Below, piece after piece: positions 1 to 8,800 of a DNA stretch of 40,215 nucleotides; position 1 is the first letter of the stretch, and each line of letters starts with the position of its first letter. The stretch lies in the NCBI GenBank assembly GCA_017428105.1, contig JAFRRM010000005.1, positions 1 to 40,215 of the forward strand, given 5' to 3'. The notes beneath the pieces are model-generated. The model was not told the origin of the DNA, did no database searches, and saw only the letters and a list, made by a program, of their open reading frames with translations. The DNA comes from Lachnospiraceae bacterium. GTDB taxonomy: Bacteria > Bacillota > Clostridia > Lachnospirales > Lachnospiraceae. The translations under genes and the position numbers were made by a program.

Positions 1-60
1 CGGAATCTGCAGCTGATGACACCAGCTGAGTACCATGAACAGTACTATCTGGCAGCATAA
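1..60 (+). CDS. IS3-family transposase, C-terminal fragment
   Basis: The window opens inside an open frame that reads 19 residues and then TAA. The visible end (LMTPAEYHEQYYLAA) resembles the extreme C-terminus of IS3/IS150-type DDE transposases, where a TPxEYR-like motif lies just before the stop. Most of the gene is outside the window, so neither catalytic residues nor intactness can be judged. A hairpin and a plausible IS end follow directly, which supports the call. Identification rests on a short peptide and on context. Confidence 0.6.
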   Translation, partial: RNLQLMTPAEYHEQYYLAA

Positions 61-63
61 GAA

Positions 64-93
64 TACCGCCAGCTGTATATACAACTGGCGGTA
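64..93 (+). terminator. Hairpin after transposase
   Basis: Perfect 9-bp arms TACCGCCAG and CTGGCGGTA enclose an inner TGTA/TACA extension. The hairpin starts 4 bases after the transposase stop and is followed by T-rich sequence (ctttttgattttt). It probably ends the transposase transcript. Confidence 0.55.
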
Positions 94-136
94 CAGAACT
101 TTTTGATTTTTCACTGTCCTCTTGACGGGTAGCACA
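94..136 (+). mobile_element. Putative right end of IS3-like element
   Basis: Read on the minus strand from 136, the sequence begins TGTGCTACCCGTCAAGAGGA. This resembles IS3-family terminal inverted repeats, which begin with TG and carry a short GC-rich block. The left end and target duplication lie outside the window, so the exact boundary at 136 is inferred. Confidence 0.4.
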
Positions 137-567
137 CCAGAGTTCCGGCGGCGGGTTTTTCCTTAACAGAAGGGCAGTATCACGCTGTCTCGGAAAAAGA
201 CCGGAAAAGGGACGGAGCATTCCGCCCTTTTTTGCTTCCGCTGCGTTCTGAACGGCAATGGATCCCTGCCAGCTTTTCTTGATGCCCGGACCCTGCCTGT
301 TCATTGGCTGTCGGAAAGCCGGACCCGCCACCGAGGCCGCACCCGGGCGCGGAAAAATCGGAGAAAAAAGGCGCGGCGAACGGCCTCGCTATATCATTCG
401 GCAGCGGAGTATGGTAAAAAATGATCACAGGCTGCGGAAATACACGCCTCCGGAGACCGTCATGACCGACGCCGATGAACGGACAGGGGATCTGCAGGCC
501 GGAAAGCTTTGAGGGATGCGATCGTCACTGACATACCGGGCGTCCATAAAGGAAAGGAAAACGGAGC
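137..567. other. Non-coding gap after IS end
   Basis: About 430 bases with no convincing gene. Two short frames (180-428 minus, 258-512 plus) lack a good ribosome site and show low-complexity Arg/Pro/Gly-rich translations, so I leave them out. The only structure seen is a hairpin at 207-233. A purine-rich ribosome site for the next gene lies at about 550-564. Confidence 0.5.
207..233 (+). terminator. Possible intrinsic terminator
   Basis: An AAGGG-CGGA arm with one bulged A pairs with TCCG-CCCTT across a short GCAT loop and is followed by a run of seven T. It may terminate a transcript whose gene was separated or removed by the upstream IS. Confidence 0.45.
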
Positions 568-1227
568 ATGAAATACGGAGAATCGACATTTGACATTCTA
601 TATCTGCTGTTCGCGGTCATCAGCGGGCTTATCCTGCTGCGCAGAGCGGAGGACAAGACCGGAAGGCTGATGGGACTGGCCGCACTGATCCTGGGCTGCG
701 GAGACGCGTTCCACCTGGTGCCGCGGGTGCTGAATTACTTTGCGGAGGGGGACTTTACGGCGGCGCTGGGCATCGGCAAGCTGGTCACCTCGGTGACCAT
801 GACCGTGTTCTATGTGCTGATGTATTATATCCGGCAGGGCTATTACCGCGAGAAGAAAGACCGCAGGACGGAGGCCGCCGTCTGGGGGTTGGCCGCCCTC
901 CGGACCGCTCTCTGCCTCTTTCCGCAGAACGGATGGCTGAAGAATCAAAGTGATCTGACTTGGGGGATCATCCGGAACGTGCCTTTTGTTCTTCTCGGCG
1001 CGCTGATCATCGTCCTGTATTTCAGAAAGAGAAGTGCGGACCGGGGGTTCCGGCCGGTATGGCTGCTGATCCTGCTTTCGTTCCTGTTCTATATCCCGGT
1101 GGCGGTCGCGGCAGGTCTGCTGCCCGTCCTGGGCATGCTGATGCTTCCCAAAACGGTATGCTATATCCTGATCATCGTTTGTTTCCTGCGCGCGGTGAAA
1201 AACCGGGAGAGGACGGTTCGCCGTTAA
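568..1227 (+). CDS. Multi-pass membrane protein of unknown function
   Basis: 219 residues. I do not recognise the family. About seven hydrophobic segments can be seen (roughly residues 10-25, 34-52, 70-90, 102-119, 133-150, 160-182, 191-208), separated by short basic loops such as REKKDRR and RKRSADR. It is therefore an integral membrane protein with a seven-helix-like layout. There is no signal peptide beyond the first helix and no obvious catalytic motif. The start at 568 is supported by a purine-rich site (aaaggaaaggaaaacggag) just upstream. It stands alone between the IS end and the protease pair, and no partner gene suggests a role. A sensor-like or transporter-like role is possible but unsupported. 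Confidence 0.7.
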   Translation: MKYGESTFDILYLLFAVISGLILLRRAEDKTGRLMGLAALILGCGDAFHLVPRVLNYFAEGDFTAALGIGKLVTSVTMTVFYVLMYYIRQGYYREKKDRRTEAAVWGLAALRTALCLFPQNGWLKNQSDLTWGIIRNVPFVLLGALIIVLYFRKRSADRGFRPVWLLILLSFLFYIPVAVAAGLLPVLGMLMLPKTVCYILIIVCFLRAVKNRERTVRR

Positions 1228-1459
1228 CGTCGGATCCGGAAGGAAAAACGCTGCAAACAGAGGAAGACGAAGACCCGTCTGAGGCGGGCGTTATGATCGG
1301 CTGCCGGCGCACCCGATCCGGCAGGATCCGCGGATCCGGGCGGTCTCCGTGTGAAAAAATGAGAAAAAATAGATGGATTTTTGCCGTAATTATGTTATGA
1401 TAAAATAAATGTGCCGCACGGTGCAGATCCAATATTCCATTTCTGAGGAGAACCTGCAG
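1228..1459. other. Leader of first protease gene
   Basis: 232 bases without a gene. It contains the 14-bp palindrome GGATCCGCGGATCC at 1324-1337, an A/T-rich promoter-like block at about 1355-1406, and a GAGGAG ribosome site at 1445-1450. Confidence 0.5.
1360..1406 (+). promoter_or_regulatory. Putative promoter of first C1A protease
   Basis: A TATGAT -10 box lies at 1396-1401, followed by AAAAT. No strong -35 box is visible. The A-rich run, GATGG, T-run, CCGTAATTATG and TATGAT are repeated in the same order before the second protease (TATGAT at 5781-5786). This conservation is the main evidence that the block is functional. Confidence 0.45.
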
Positions 1460-4400
1460 ATGAAACGATCCATCAAGAAACTTCTTTCCCTTCTGCTGGC
1501 TGCCGCTCTGCTGATCAGCCTCCTGCCGGCCTCGGCTTTCGCTCACGAAGCGGAACGGGAACCGGGCGGGGAGAATGAACGGCAGGTCATGCCGACCGGT
1601 TATATCCCTGGCGAGATCCACGGCGCAAGCGCCGTGTCCAACGCGTATAAAAAAGGGGACATGGAGGCGTATTATGCGCTGACCGGCCGGGCCGAGACGC
1701 GCGACACGCTCCCGTCTAAGTATGACAGCCGCGACTACAACCTGGTCACCTCCGTCAAAAACCAGAATCCTTACGGCTCCTGCTGGGCCCATGCGGCCGT
1801 GGCCAGCATCGAGAGCTACATGATCAAGTACGGGATCCCGGTCGGGACCGGCGCCGCCGCGACGACGAGCCTGAACCTTTCCGAGACCCAGCACTGCTTC
1901 TTCAACTACACCTACGCGTATGATGCGGAAGGCATGCTGACCGGCGACAAATCCAACGCGCTGCAGGATACCTGCCTGGACCAGGGCGGCAACGGCGAAA
2001 TGTCCGCATATACCCTGATGCGCTGGACCGGCGCCGCGGATGAAACGGAGACGGCCCTGCAGTACAGCCGCGCCAGTTCGGTCGTGAGTTCCGGCCTGGA
2101 CAGCAAGTATGCGTATCAGTACGACATAAGCCACGTACAGAATACGGTATGGATCCCCGGCAGCAGCACGGACGACGTCAAGCGCGCCATCATGGAATAC
2201 GGCGCCGGCAACATCAGCTATTATGAGACCGGCTACGCCTATACCTACATCTGCAACACCAACACGAACAACTATGCCAACCACGCCATCACCCTGATCG
2301 GCTGGGATGATTCCATCGCCGTTTCCAATTTCAAGCCCTCCAGACCGTCCAAGCCCGGCGCCTGGATCTGCAAGAACAGCTGGGGCACGAGCCAGTTCGA
2401 AAACGGCTACTGCTACATTTCCTATGAGGATGTTTCGGTAAACGACGGTTATATCTATTTCTACGACGCCGAGCCCATCGACAATTATCAGCACAACTAT
2501 CAGTACGACGGCTCCTGCAACGTCGTCTGCTACGGCAAGGGCTGGCCCAGCGGCCAGGACTACTATGTAGGTTTTGCCAACAATACCAAAGTCGCCAACG
2601 TCTTCACCGCAAAGGGGAACGAAGTCCTGCGGGCCGTTGCCTACTGCAACTGGGACGAGGCCATGAAGTACACCGTCGAGATCTACAAGAATCCCGTGAA
2701 GGGGGATCCTTCTTCCGGTACGCTCATGAGCACCCAGCGCGGCAGCTTCACGTTCGCCGGCTACTATACCATCCCGCTGGATACGCCGGTCGCGCTGGCT
2801 CCCGGGGACACCTTCTCGGTCGTCATCACCCAGAACGTGGCCGTGGCCGATGAGGACGGCATCTACGTCCATACGCCGTACGACGCCACCTTCAACAACT
2901 CCAGCGTCGTCAGCTGGTCCTCTTGGGTCCATGCCAATCACGGCGACACTTCCTACTATCAGGAACCCGGCGGGGCCTGGACGGACTGCCCGGACAACGG
3001 CGACTACCGCATCAAGGCCTACACCGATGACGTGCTGTTCAACGTGACTGCCGTCTCCAACAACGAGGAGTGGGGCACCGTATCCGTGGACGGCAACATC
3101 ATCACCGCTTCACCCGCCGAAGGGTATTACGTGGAAAGCTGCGACGTGCTGGAAGGCAATGCGACCTGCTCCATCTACATCAATACCATCACGGTCTCCG
3201 CCGGCGAAGACTGCACCATCCGCGTCAACTTTGCTCCGAAGCCCACCTACACGGTCAATTACATGGTCTGCGGCGAAGCCGCGGGCAGTGCGAGCGCGCC
3301 GGTCAATGATTTCATCACCCTGCCCTCCGATGTTGCCGATCCCGAAGGCTGGACCTTCATCGGCTGGACGGACACCGTGATCGCGGACGAGACGGAAGAG
3401 AAGCCGGCTTATTTCGAACCCGGCGCCCAGTACCTTGTCACCGGCGACGCCATACTGTACGCCCTCTTTGACCGTGTGGAGAGCACAGGGGAGATCATCT
3501 ACGTGGCTGCTGACGGTCTGGAAAACAAGGGAACGTATATCCTCGTAGCTGATAACGCCGTAAGCGGAAGCACCGGCTACGCAGTGGGCAACACGGCCAT
3601 CACGAGCAACCATTACCTGAGCCCTGTTGCGGTGACTATTAACGATAACACCTGCTCCGCCACGGCGGCAAACCTGCCCAAGGTGCTGTGGACGGCGGCC
3701 GGTTCGGACAGCAAGGGCTACACGTTATATAACGAAGCCGTAAGCAAATACATGGGGCTTGACTTCAGCGAGTATCTGGCACCCACGGCTTCCGGCACGT
3801 CCTGGTACTATACGGCCGAAGGTTACCTGGACAACCGGATCGACAGCGAGGGCTATTACTATCTGTCCTATTCCGACAGCGGAACGGTACGCTATACGAC
3901 CGGTAAGAGCGGCACCTACATCAACCTTTACAAAGCCGTAGAGGACACGGATACTTTCTATACCACGAACCCCGAAGCGCATGAGCACGAACTGACCCAT
4001 GTAGATGCTGTGCCGGCGACCTGCGAGAACCCCGGCAACATCGAGTACTGGTACTGCGCCGGCTGCGGCAAGTACTTCTCAGACGCTGAGGGCAATAACC
4101 AGATCGCCCAGGCGGACACCGTGATCCCGGCCACCGGCCATGCCTGGTTCTTCGTTGAATTTTCCTGGACCGCGACCAATGACGGCTACAACGTCGTCGG
4201 CTGGTTCGAATGTGCCAACAACTCCGCCCACCAGACCAGCCAGCCTGCCACGGTGAGCGCGGAAGTGACGCCCGCCACCTGTACGGAACCGGACAAGACG
4301 GTCTATACCGCCACTATCGCCGCAAACGTAAGCCTGGACGGCAAGCTTCATACCGAGTCTGTGACCGTGACCGGCTCGCCCCTTGGCCATGACTGGGCCG

Positions 4401-5671
4401 AACCGACCTGGAAATGGACGGAGACCGAAGACGGCTTCACTGCCGAAGCGACCTTTGTCTGTTCGCGGGATGCGTCGCATACCGCCACCCTGCCCGCGAA
4501 CGTAACTTGCGAAGAAGACGCCAACGGCAACCTGGTCTACACGGCCGTCGTGACCGGCCCGGATGAGGAAACCTACCGCGACGTCAAGACCGTGGAACTC
4601 TACCTGGTCGAGTTCAAGAACGATGACGGCACCGTGCTGCAGAGCCGGAAATACAGGCTCGGCGAGCTTCCCGTCTATGAAGGCGAGACCCCTGTCAAAG
4701 AAGCGCCGTATCATCAGTATACCTTCACCGGCTGGGATCCGGAGATCACGGAAGTCACCGGCCCTGCGACCTATACCGCGCAGTATGACGATCTGCTGTT
4801 CGTGCAGATCAGCGGCATGACGTTGGCCCTGGAAGGCAAGATCGGCATCAACTTCTTCTTCAAGGCGCCGGAAAACGCCGCCGCGGCCAAACTGGTCTTC
4901 CACGGCGAAACGGAAACGACCCTTGACTTCGACCTGATCCGCGACAGGGAACACGGCTATACCGCCGGTACGGAAACGTTCCGCCTGTCTTACAGCAACA
5001 TCGCCATGAAGGAGATGACATGCCCGGTCACCCTGACCGTGTACGATGAGGCCGGCGGACAGATGAACCTGATGCGGAGCAGCGGTCCGGTGGAAGGCAA
5101 CGCTCTTGATTTCTGCGTGGCCGACTGGGCGAACCTGATCATCAACAGCCCGGGCAGCAGCGAGAAGAGCGTCGGGCTGGCCCAGGCCATCCTGCATTTC
5201 GGCGGCACTGCCCAGAATTACTTCGGCTTCAACCTGGAGAATTTCGCCAATCCGAACGGCTATCTGAACGAGGCGGCGGCCGCGGTCGAGATCGACCCGG
5301 CGCTGACCCGCATCGTTCCGGACGACGCGAAGGCGACCGTCGGTTACGACAGCTTCTCCCTGAACCTGGAAGGCGACACCGAGATCCGGATCTACTTCAC
5401 CAAGCAGGTCACGGCCAAAGATGAAAACGGAAACGCCTATCAGGTGATCAAGAGCGGTAAGAAGTGGTACGTAAGCATCCCCGGCATCGCAAGCGTGGAT
5501 CTGGACAAGATGTTCACCGTCAATGCGTCGTACGGCGGCAAGACCCGCACCCTGCAGTTCTGCGCGCTGAGCTATGCGAATGCCGTGTACGGCAGCAGCA
5601 ATGAGAACACGGCAGCGCTGGCGCGCGCCCTGTATCTCTACAATGAAGCGGCGGAGATCTATTTCAATTAA
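1460..5671 (+). CDS. Secreted C1A (papain-like) cysteine protease, multidomain, paralogue 1
   Basis: 1403 residues. The start at 1460 is chosen over an in-frame upstream codon because GAGGAG precedes it and a classic signal peptide follows (KRSIKK, hydrophobic core, ASAFA cleavage site). The C1A domain spans about 87-340. Visible catalytic residues are Q102 (oxyanion hole), C108 in GSCWAHA, H275 in NHAITLIGWDD and N306 in CKNSWG. A lectin-like beta domain typical of bacterial C1A proteases follows (about 350-510), then InlB-like beta repeats (525-674), a diverged module (678-829), a Cys-containing repeat ending in YWYCAGCGKYFSDAEG (841-894), further GHxW-type repeats, and a C-terminal domain (about 1114-1403). 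There is no LPXTG motif or terminal membrane anchor, so it is probably secreted or non-covalently wall-associated. It should cleave extracellular proteins, which fits with the peptide importer at 33.8-39.8 kb. Substrates cannot be told. Confidence 0.9.
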   Translation: MKRSIKKLLSLLLAAALLISLLPASAFAHEAEREPGGENERQVMPTGYIPGEIHGASAVSNAYKKGDMEAYYALTGRAETRDTLPSKYDSRDYNLVTSVKNQNPYGSCWAHAAVASIESYMIKYGIPVGTGAAATTSLNLSETQHCFFNYTYAYDAEGMLTGDKSNALQDTCLDQGGNGEMSAYTLMRWTGAADETETALQYSRASSVVSSGLDSKYAYQYDISHVQNTVWIPGSSTDDVKRAIMEYGAGNISYYETGYAYTYICNTNTNNYANHAITLIGWDDSIAVSNFKPSRPSKPGAWICKNSWGTSQFENGYCYISYEDVSVNDGYIYFYDAEPIDNYQHNYQYDGSCNVVCYGKGWPSGQDYYVGFANNTKVANVFTAKGNEVLRAVAYCNWDEAMKYTVEIYKNPVKGDPSSGTLMSTQRGSFTFAGYYTIPLDTPVALAPGDTFSVVITQNVAVADEDGIYVHTPYDATFNNSSVVSWSSWVHANHGDTSYYQEPGGAWTDCPDNGDYRIKAYTDDVLFNVTAVSNNEEWGTVSVDGNIITASPAEGYYVESCDVLEGNATCSIYINTITVSAGEDCTIRVNFAPKPTYTVNYMVCGEAAGSASAPVNDFITLPSDVADPEGWTFIGWTDTVIADETEEKPAYFEPGAQYLVTGDAILYALFDRVESTGEIIYVAADGLENKGTYILVADNAVSGSTGYAVGNTAITSNHYLSPVAVTINDNTCSATAANLPKVLWTAAGSDSKGYTLYNEAVSKYMGLDFSEYLAPTASGTSWYYTAEGYLDNRIDSEGYYYLSYSDSGTVRYTTGKSGTYINLYKAVEDTDTFYTTNPEAHEHELTHVDAVPATCENPGNIEYWYCAGCGKYFSDAEGNNQIAQADTVIPATGHAWFFVEFSWTATNDGYNVVGWFECANNSAHQTSQPATVSAEVTPATCTEPDKTVYTATIAANVSLDGKLHTESVTVTGSPLGHDWAEPTWKWTETEDGFTAEATFVCSRDASHTATLPANVTCEEDANGNLVYTAVVTGPDEETYRDVKTVELYLVEFKNDDGTVLQSRKYRLGELPVYEGETPVKEAPYHQYTFTGWDPEITEVTGPATYTAQYDDLLFVQISGMTLALEGKIGINFFFKAPENAAAAKLVFHGETETTLDFDLIRDREHGYTAGTETFRLSYSNIAMKEMTCPVTLTVYDEAGGQMNLMRSSGPVEGNALDFCVADWANLIINSPGSSEKSVGLAQAILHFGGTAQNYFGFNLENFANPNGYLNEAAAAVEIDPALTRIVPDDAKATVGYDSFSLNLEGDTEIRIYFTKQVTAKDENGNAYQVIKSGKKWYVSIPGIASVDLDKMFTVNASYGGKTRTLQFCALSYANAVYGSSNENTAALARALYLYNEAAEIYFN

Positions 5672-5700
5672 GCGGCCTGATCCGCTGTGAAAGACCGGAG

Positions 5701-5729
5701 AGCCGGCAGGGAAAACTGCCGGCTTTTTT
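5701..5729 (+). terminator. Intrinsic terminator after first protease
   Basis: AGCCGGCAG and CTGCCGGCT form a perfect 9-bp stem with a GGAAAA loop, followed by TTTTTT. It lies about 30 bases after the stop, so the two proteases are separately transcribed. Confidence 0.85.
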
Positions 5730-5742
5730 CTGTGAATTGACA

Positions 5743-5791
5743 GTTCGAGAAAAAAAGATGGCTTTTTTCCGGAATTATGCTATGATATAAA
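5743..5791 (+). promoter_or_regulatory. Putative promoter of second C1A protease
   Basis: A TATGAT -10 box lies at 5781-5786 inside a block (A-run, GATGG, T-run, CCGGAATTATGC) that matches the one upstream of the first protease. A TTGACA at 5737-5742 is too far away (38 bases) to serve as its -35. The two genes probably share regulation. Confidence 0.45.
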
Positions 5792-5841
5792 AGATTTGCC
5801 GAACATCCCAAATCTATCATTTTATCCAAGGAGAACAATTG

Positions 5842-8800
5842 ATGAAGAAGAGCTGCAAAAAACTCCTGGCCCTCCTTTTGACCGCCGTCATGATCCTCGG
5901 CCTGGTGCCGGCTTCGGCGTTCGCAAAGGAGAAAGGCGAACAGGACAGCAGAACGGCCGGGACGGAAAAGATGGCGTCCGGCTATATCCCCGCGGAGATC
6001 CACGGCGCGAGCGCCGTCTCCAACGCGTACAAGAACGGGGATATGGAGACGTACTACCGTCTGCTCGGCAAGATGCCGACCCGCGACACGCTGCCGGAAA
6101 AGTATGACAGCCGCGATTACGGGCTCGTCACGTCCATGAAGAACCAGAACCCGTACGGTTCCTGCTGGGCGCATGCGGCTGTCGCCAGCATCGAGAGCTA
6201 CATGATCAAATACGGCATCCCCGTCGGGAACGGCTCCGCTGCCACGCTGGACCTGGACCTCTCCGAGACCCAGCATTGCTGGTTCAATTACACATACGCC
6301 TATGACGCGGAAGGTATGACGACCGGCGACAGATCCATTCCGGTGGATACCTGCCTGGATCAGGGCGGCAACGGCGAGATGTCTGCCTACACGCTGATGC
6401 GCTGGACCGGCGCTGCGGATGAGACCGTGCCGGCCCTTCAGTACGGCCGCGCCTCCACCGTCGATTCTTCCGGGCTGGACAGCCAGTATGCCTACGAATA
6501 CGACGTCTGCCACGTGCAGAATTCCGAATGGATCCCCGGCACCAGCGTAGATGCCATCAAGCGCGCGATCATGAAATACGGCGCCGGCAACATCAGTTAT
6601 TACGAGAGCGGCAGAGCTTATTCCTACATCTGCACGATCGACAATACCAGCCAGGACAGCGCCAGCCACAAGTGGGCCAACCACGCCATTACCGTGGTGG
6701 GCTGGGACGATACCATCGCCGCCAGCCGCTTCTCGCCCAACAGGCCTTCCCAGCCAGGGGCCTGGATCTGCAAGAACAGCTGGGGCGTAAACCAGTTCGA
6801 CAACGGTTACTGCTATATTTCCTATGAAGACACCTCGGTGGGAGAAGGCTATATTTTCTTCTACGACGCCGAGCCCGTCGATAATTACGATCACAACTAT
6901 CAGTACGACGGATCCTGCAACGCGGTCTGCTACGGCAAAGGATGGCCGAGCGGCAGCAGTTATTACGTCGGCTTCGCCAACGACACCAAGGTCGCCAACG
7001 TCTTCACTTCGAACCGGGCGGAAACGATCGAAGCCGTAGCGTTCTGCAACTGGGACGAGGCGATGACGTACACGGTGTCGATCTACCGGAACCCGTCTGC
7101 CGGCGACCCCGAATCCGGCACGCTGGAGACTTCTCAGGACGGTTATCTGACCTTCTCCGGCTACTACACCATTCCGCTGGAAGAACCGGTCCAGCTGACG
7201 CCCGGAGACACCTTCTCCGTCGTCATCACCCAGAACGTGGAGATCCCGGACGACAGAGGCTATTATGTCCACACGCCGTATGACGCCACCTTCAGCAATT
7301 CCAGCGTCGTTACCTGGTGCAGCTGGGTCCACACCAACCACGGCGATACGTCCTTTTACAAAGAGCCCGGCGGATCCTGGACCGGATGCGCCGATAACGG
7401 GGATTTCCGCATAAAAGCCTTTACGAACGACGTGGAATACGCCGTGACCGCCATCGCCAACAATGACGCGTGGGGCTCGCTGTCCGTTGACGGCACCGTC
7501 ATTACGGCCAGCCCTGCGGAAGGGTATTATGTGTCCGATTATGAAGTGGTGGAAGGGACGGCCACGGCCGAGATCTACCGGAACGTGATCCGCGTGACGC
7601 CTTCGTCCGACTGCACCATCCGGATCATCTTTGCGTCGAAGCCGTCTTATACGGTAAATTTCGTGGCGATGGGAAGTTTGTATGGCAGCCAGACGGCTAT
7701 GATCTATGACGAGATCACGCTCCCGGCCGGCCTGCCCGCTCCGGAAGGCTGGACCTTTACGGGCTGGACCGCCGCCGAACTGCCGGGAGAGACCGCTGAT
7801 AAGCCGGCATTCTACGAACCCGGCGCCGCTTATGCCGTGACCGGAAACGCTACGCTGTACGCCCTGTACTCCCGTACGGAGGGAAGCGGCGCGGTGTCTT
7901 ACCGTCTGGTCACCTCCATGCCGGCCGACTGGACCGGCCGCTACGTGATCACGCGGAAAAATGACAGCAGCCTGTACATGATGAAGGGCGTGACGGTCTC
8001 TTCCAACGGAACGGAGATCGAGAACTCCTCCAATGCCGGCTCCCTGTCGGCTTCCGGCGCCGTCCTGCAGGATGACGTGCTGTCGGGGGTCCCGGAGAAT
8101 TACGTGTTCGAGATGGAGAACCGCGACAGTTACTATTCGGTCCGGAGCGTCTCCACCGGGACTTACCTCGGCGTCACTTCCAGTTCGTACCTGGGCGGAT
8201 ATAAAGATTACACCGCCGGCTACTGCGACTGGACGCCGGGCCCCGGCGACTATGTCACCAGCATGAGAGTCGCCGTTTCCGGCAATTATCCGTACGTCGG
8301 ATTCTCTTCTAGCGGTAACTATTTCTGGACCACGCGATACCTGGAATACAGCCTGAATCCGATCCATTTCTGGAAGGAAGAAGTAGACATTACGACCTTC
8401 TACGACACGAATCCGGGAGGCGGCGCCCATATCCATTCGCTGTCCCATACGGCCGCGGCCGCGCCCGGCTGCGAAGAGCCCGGCCATATCGAATACTGGT
8501 ACTGCGCCGGCTGCGGCAAGTATTTCTCGGATGCCGAAGGCGAACACGAGATCACCCTGGCGGACACCGTGATCCCGGCCACCGGCCACGCCTGGGGCGC
8601 GCCGGAATGGGCCTGGACAGAGACCGCAGACGGCTTTACCGCTGTGGCGACCTTTACCTGCGGCAATAATGCAGAACATGTCCGGCCCGTTACCGCAAAC
8701 GTGACCTGCGAAGAAGACGCCTCCGGCAATCTGATCTACACGGCCGCCGTCACCGGCCCGGACAACAAGCCTTACAGCGACACGAATACGGTCATCCGTT

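Noticed and set aside
180..512. Two short overlapping frames on opposite strands in the first intergenic region
   Set aside because: No good ribosome site, no recognisable domain and composition typical of non-coding GC-rich DNA.
1324..1337. Palindrome GGATCCGCGGATCC as terminator or operator
   Set aside because: It has no T-run and is fully self-complementary with no loop. It could be an operator, but nothing else supports a role, and BamHI/SacII-like palindromes are expected in such DNA.
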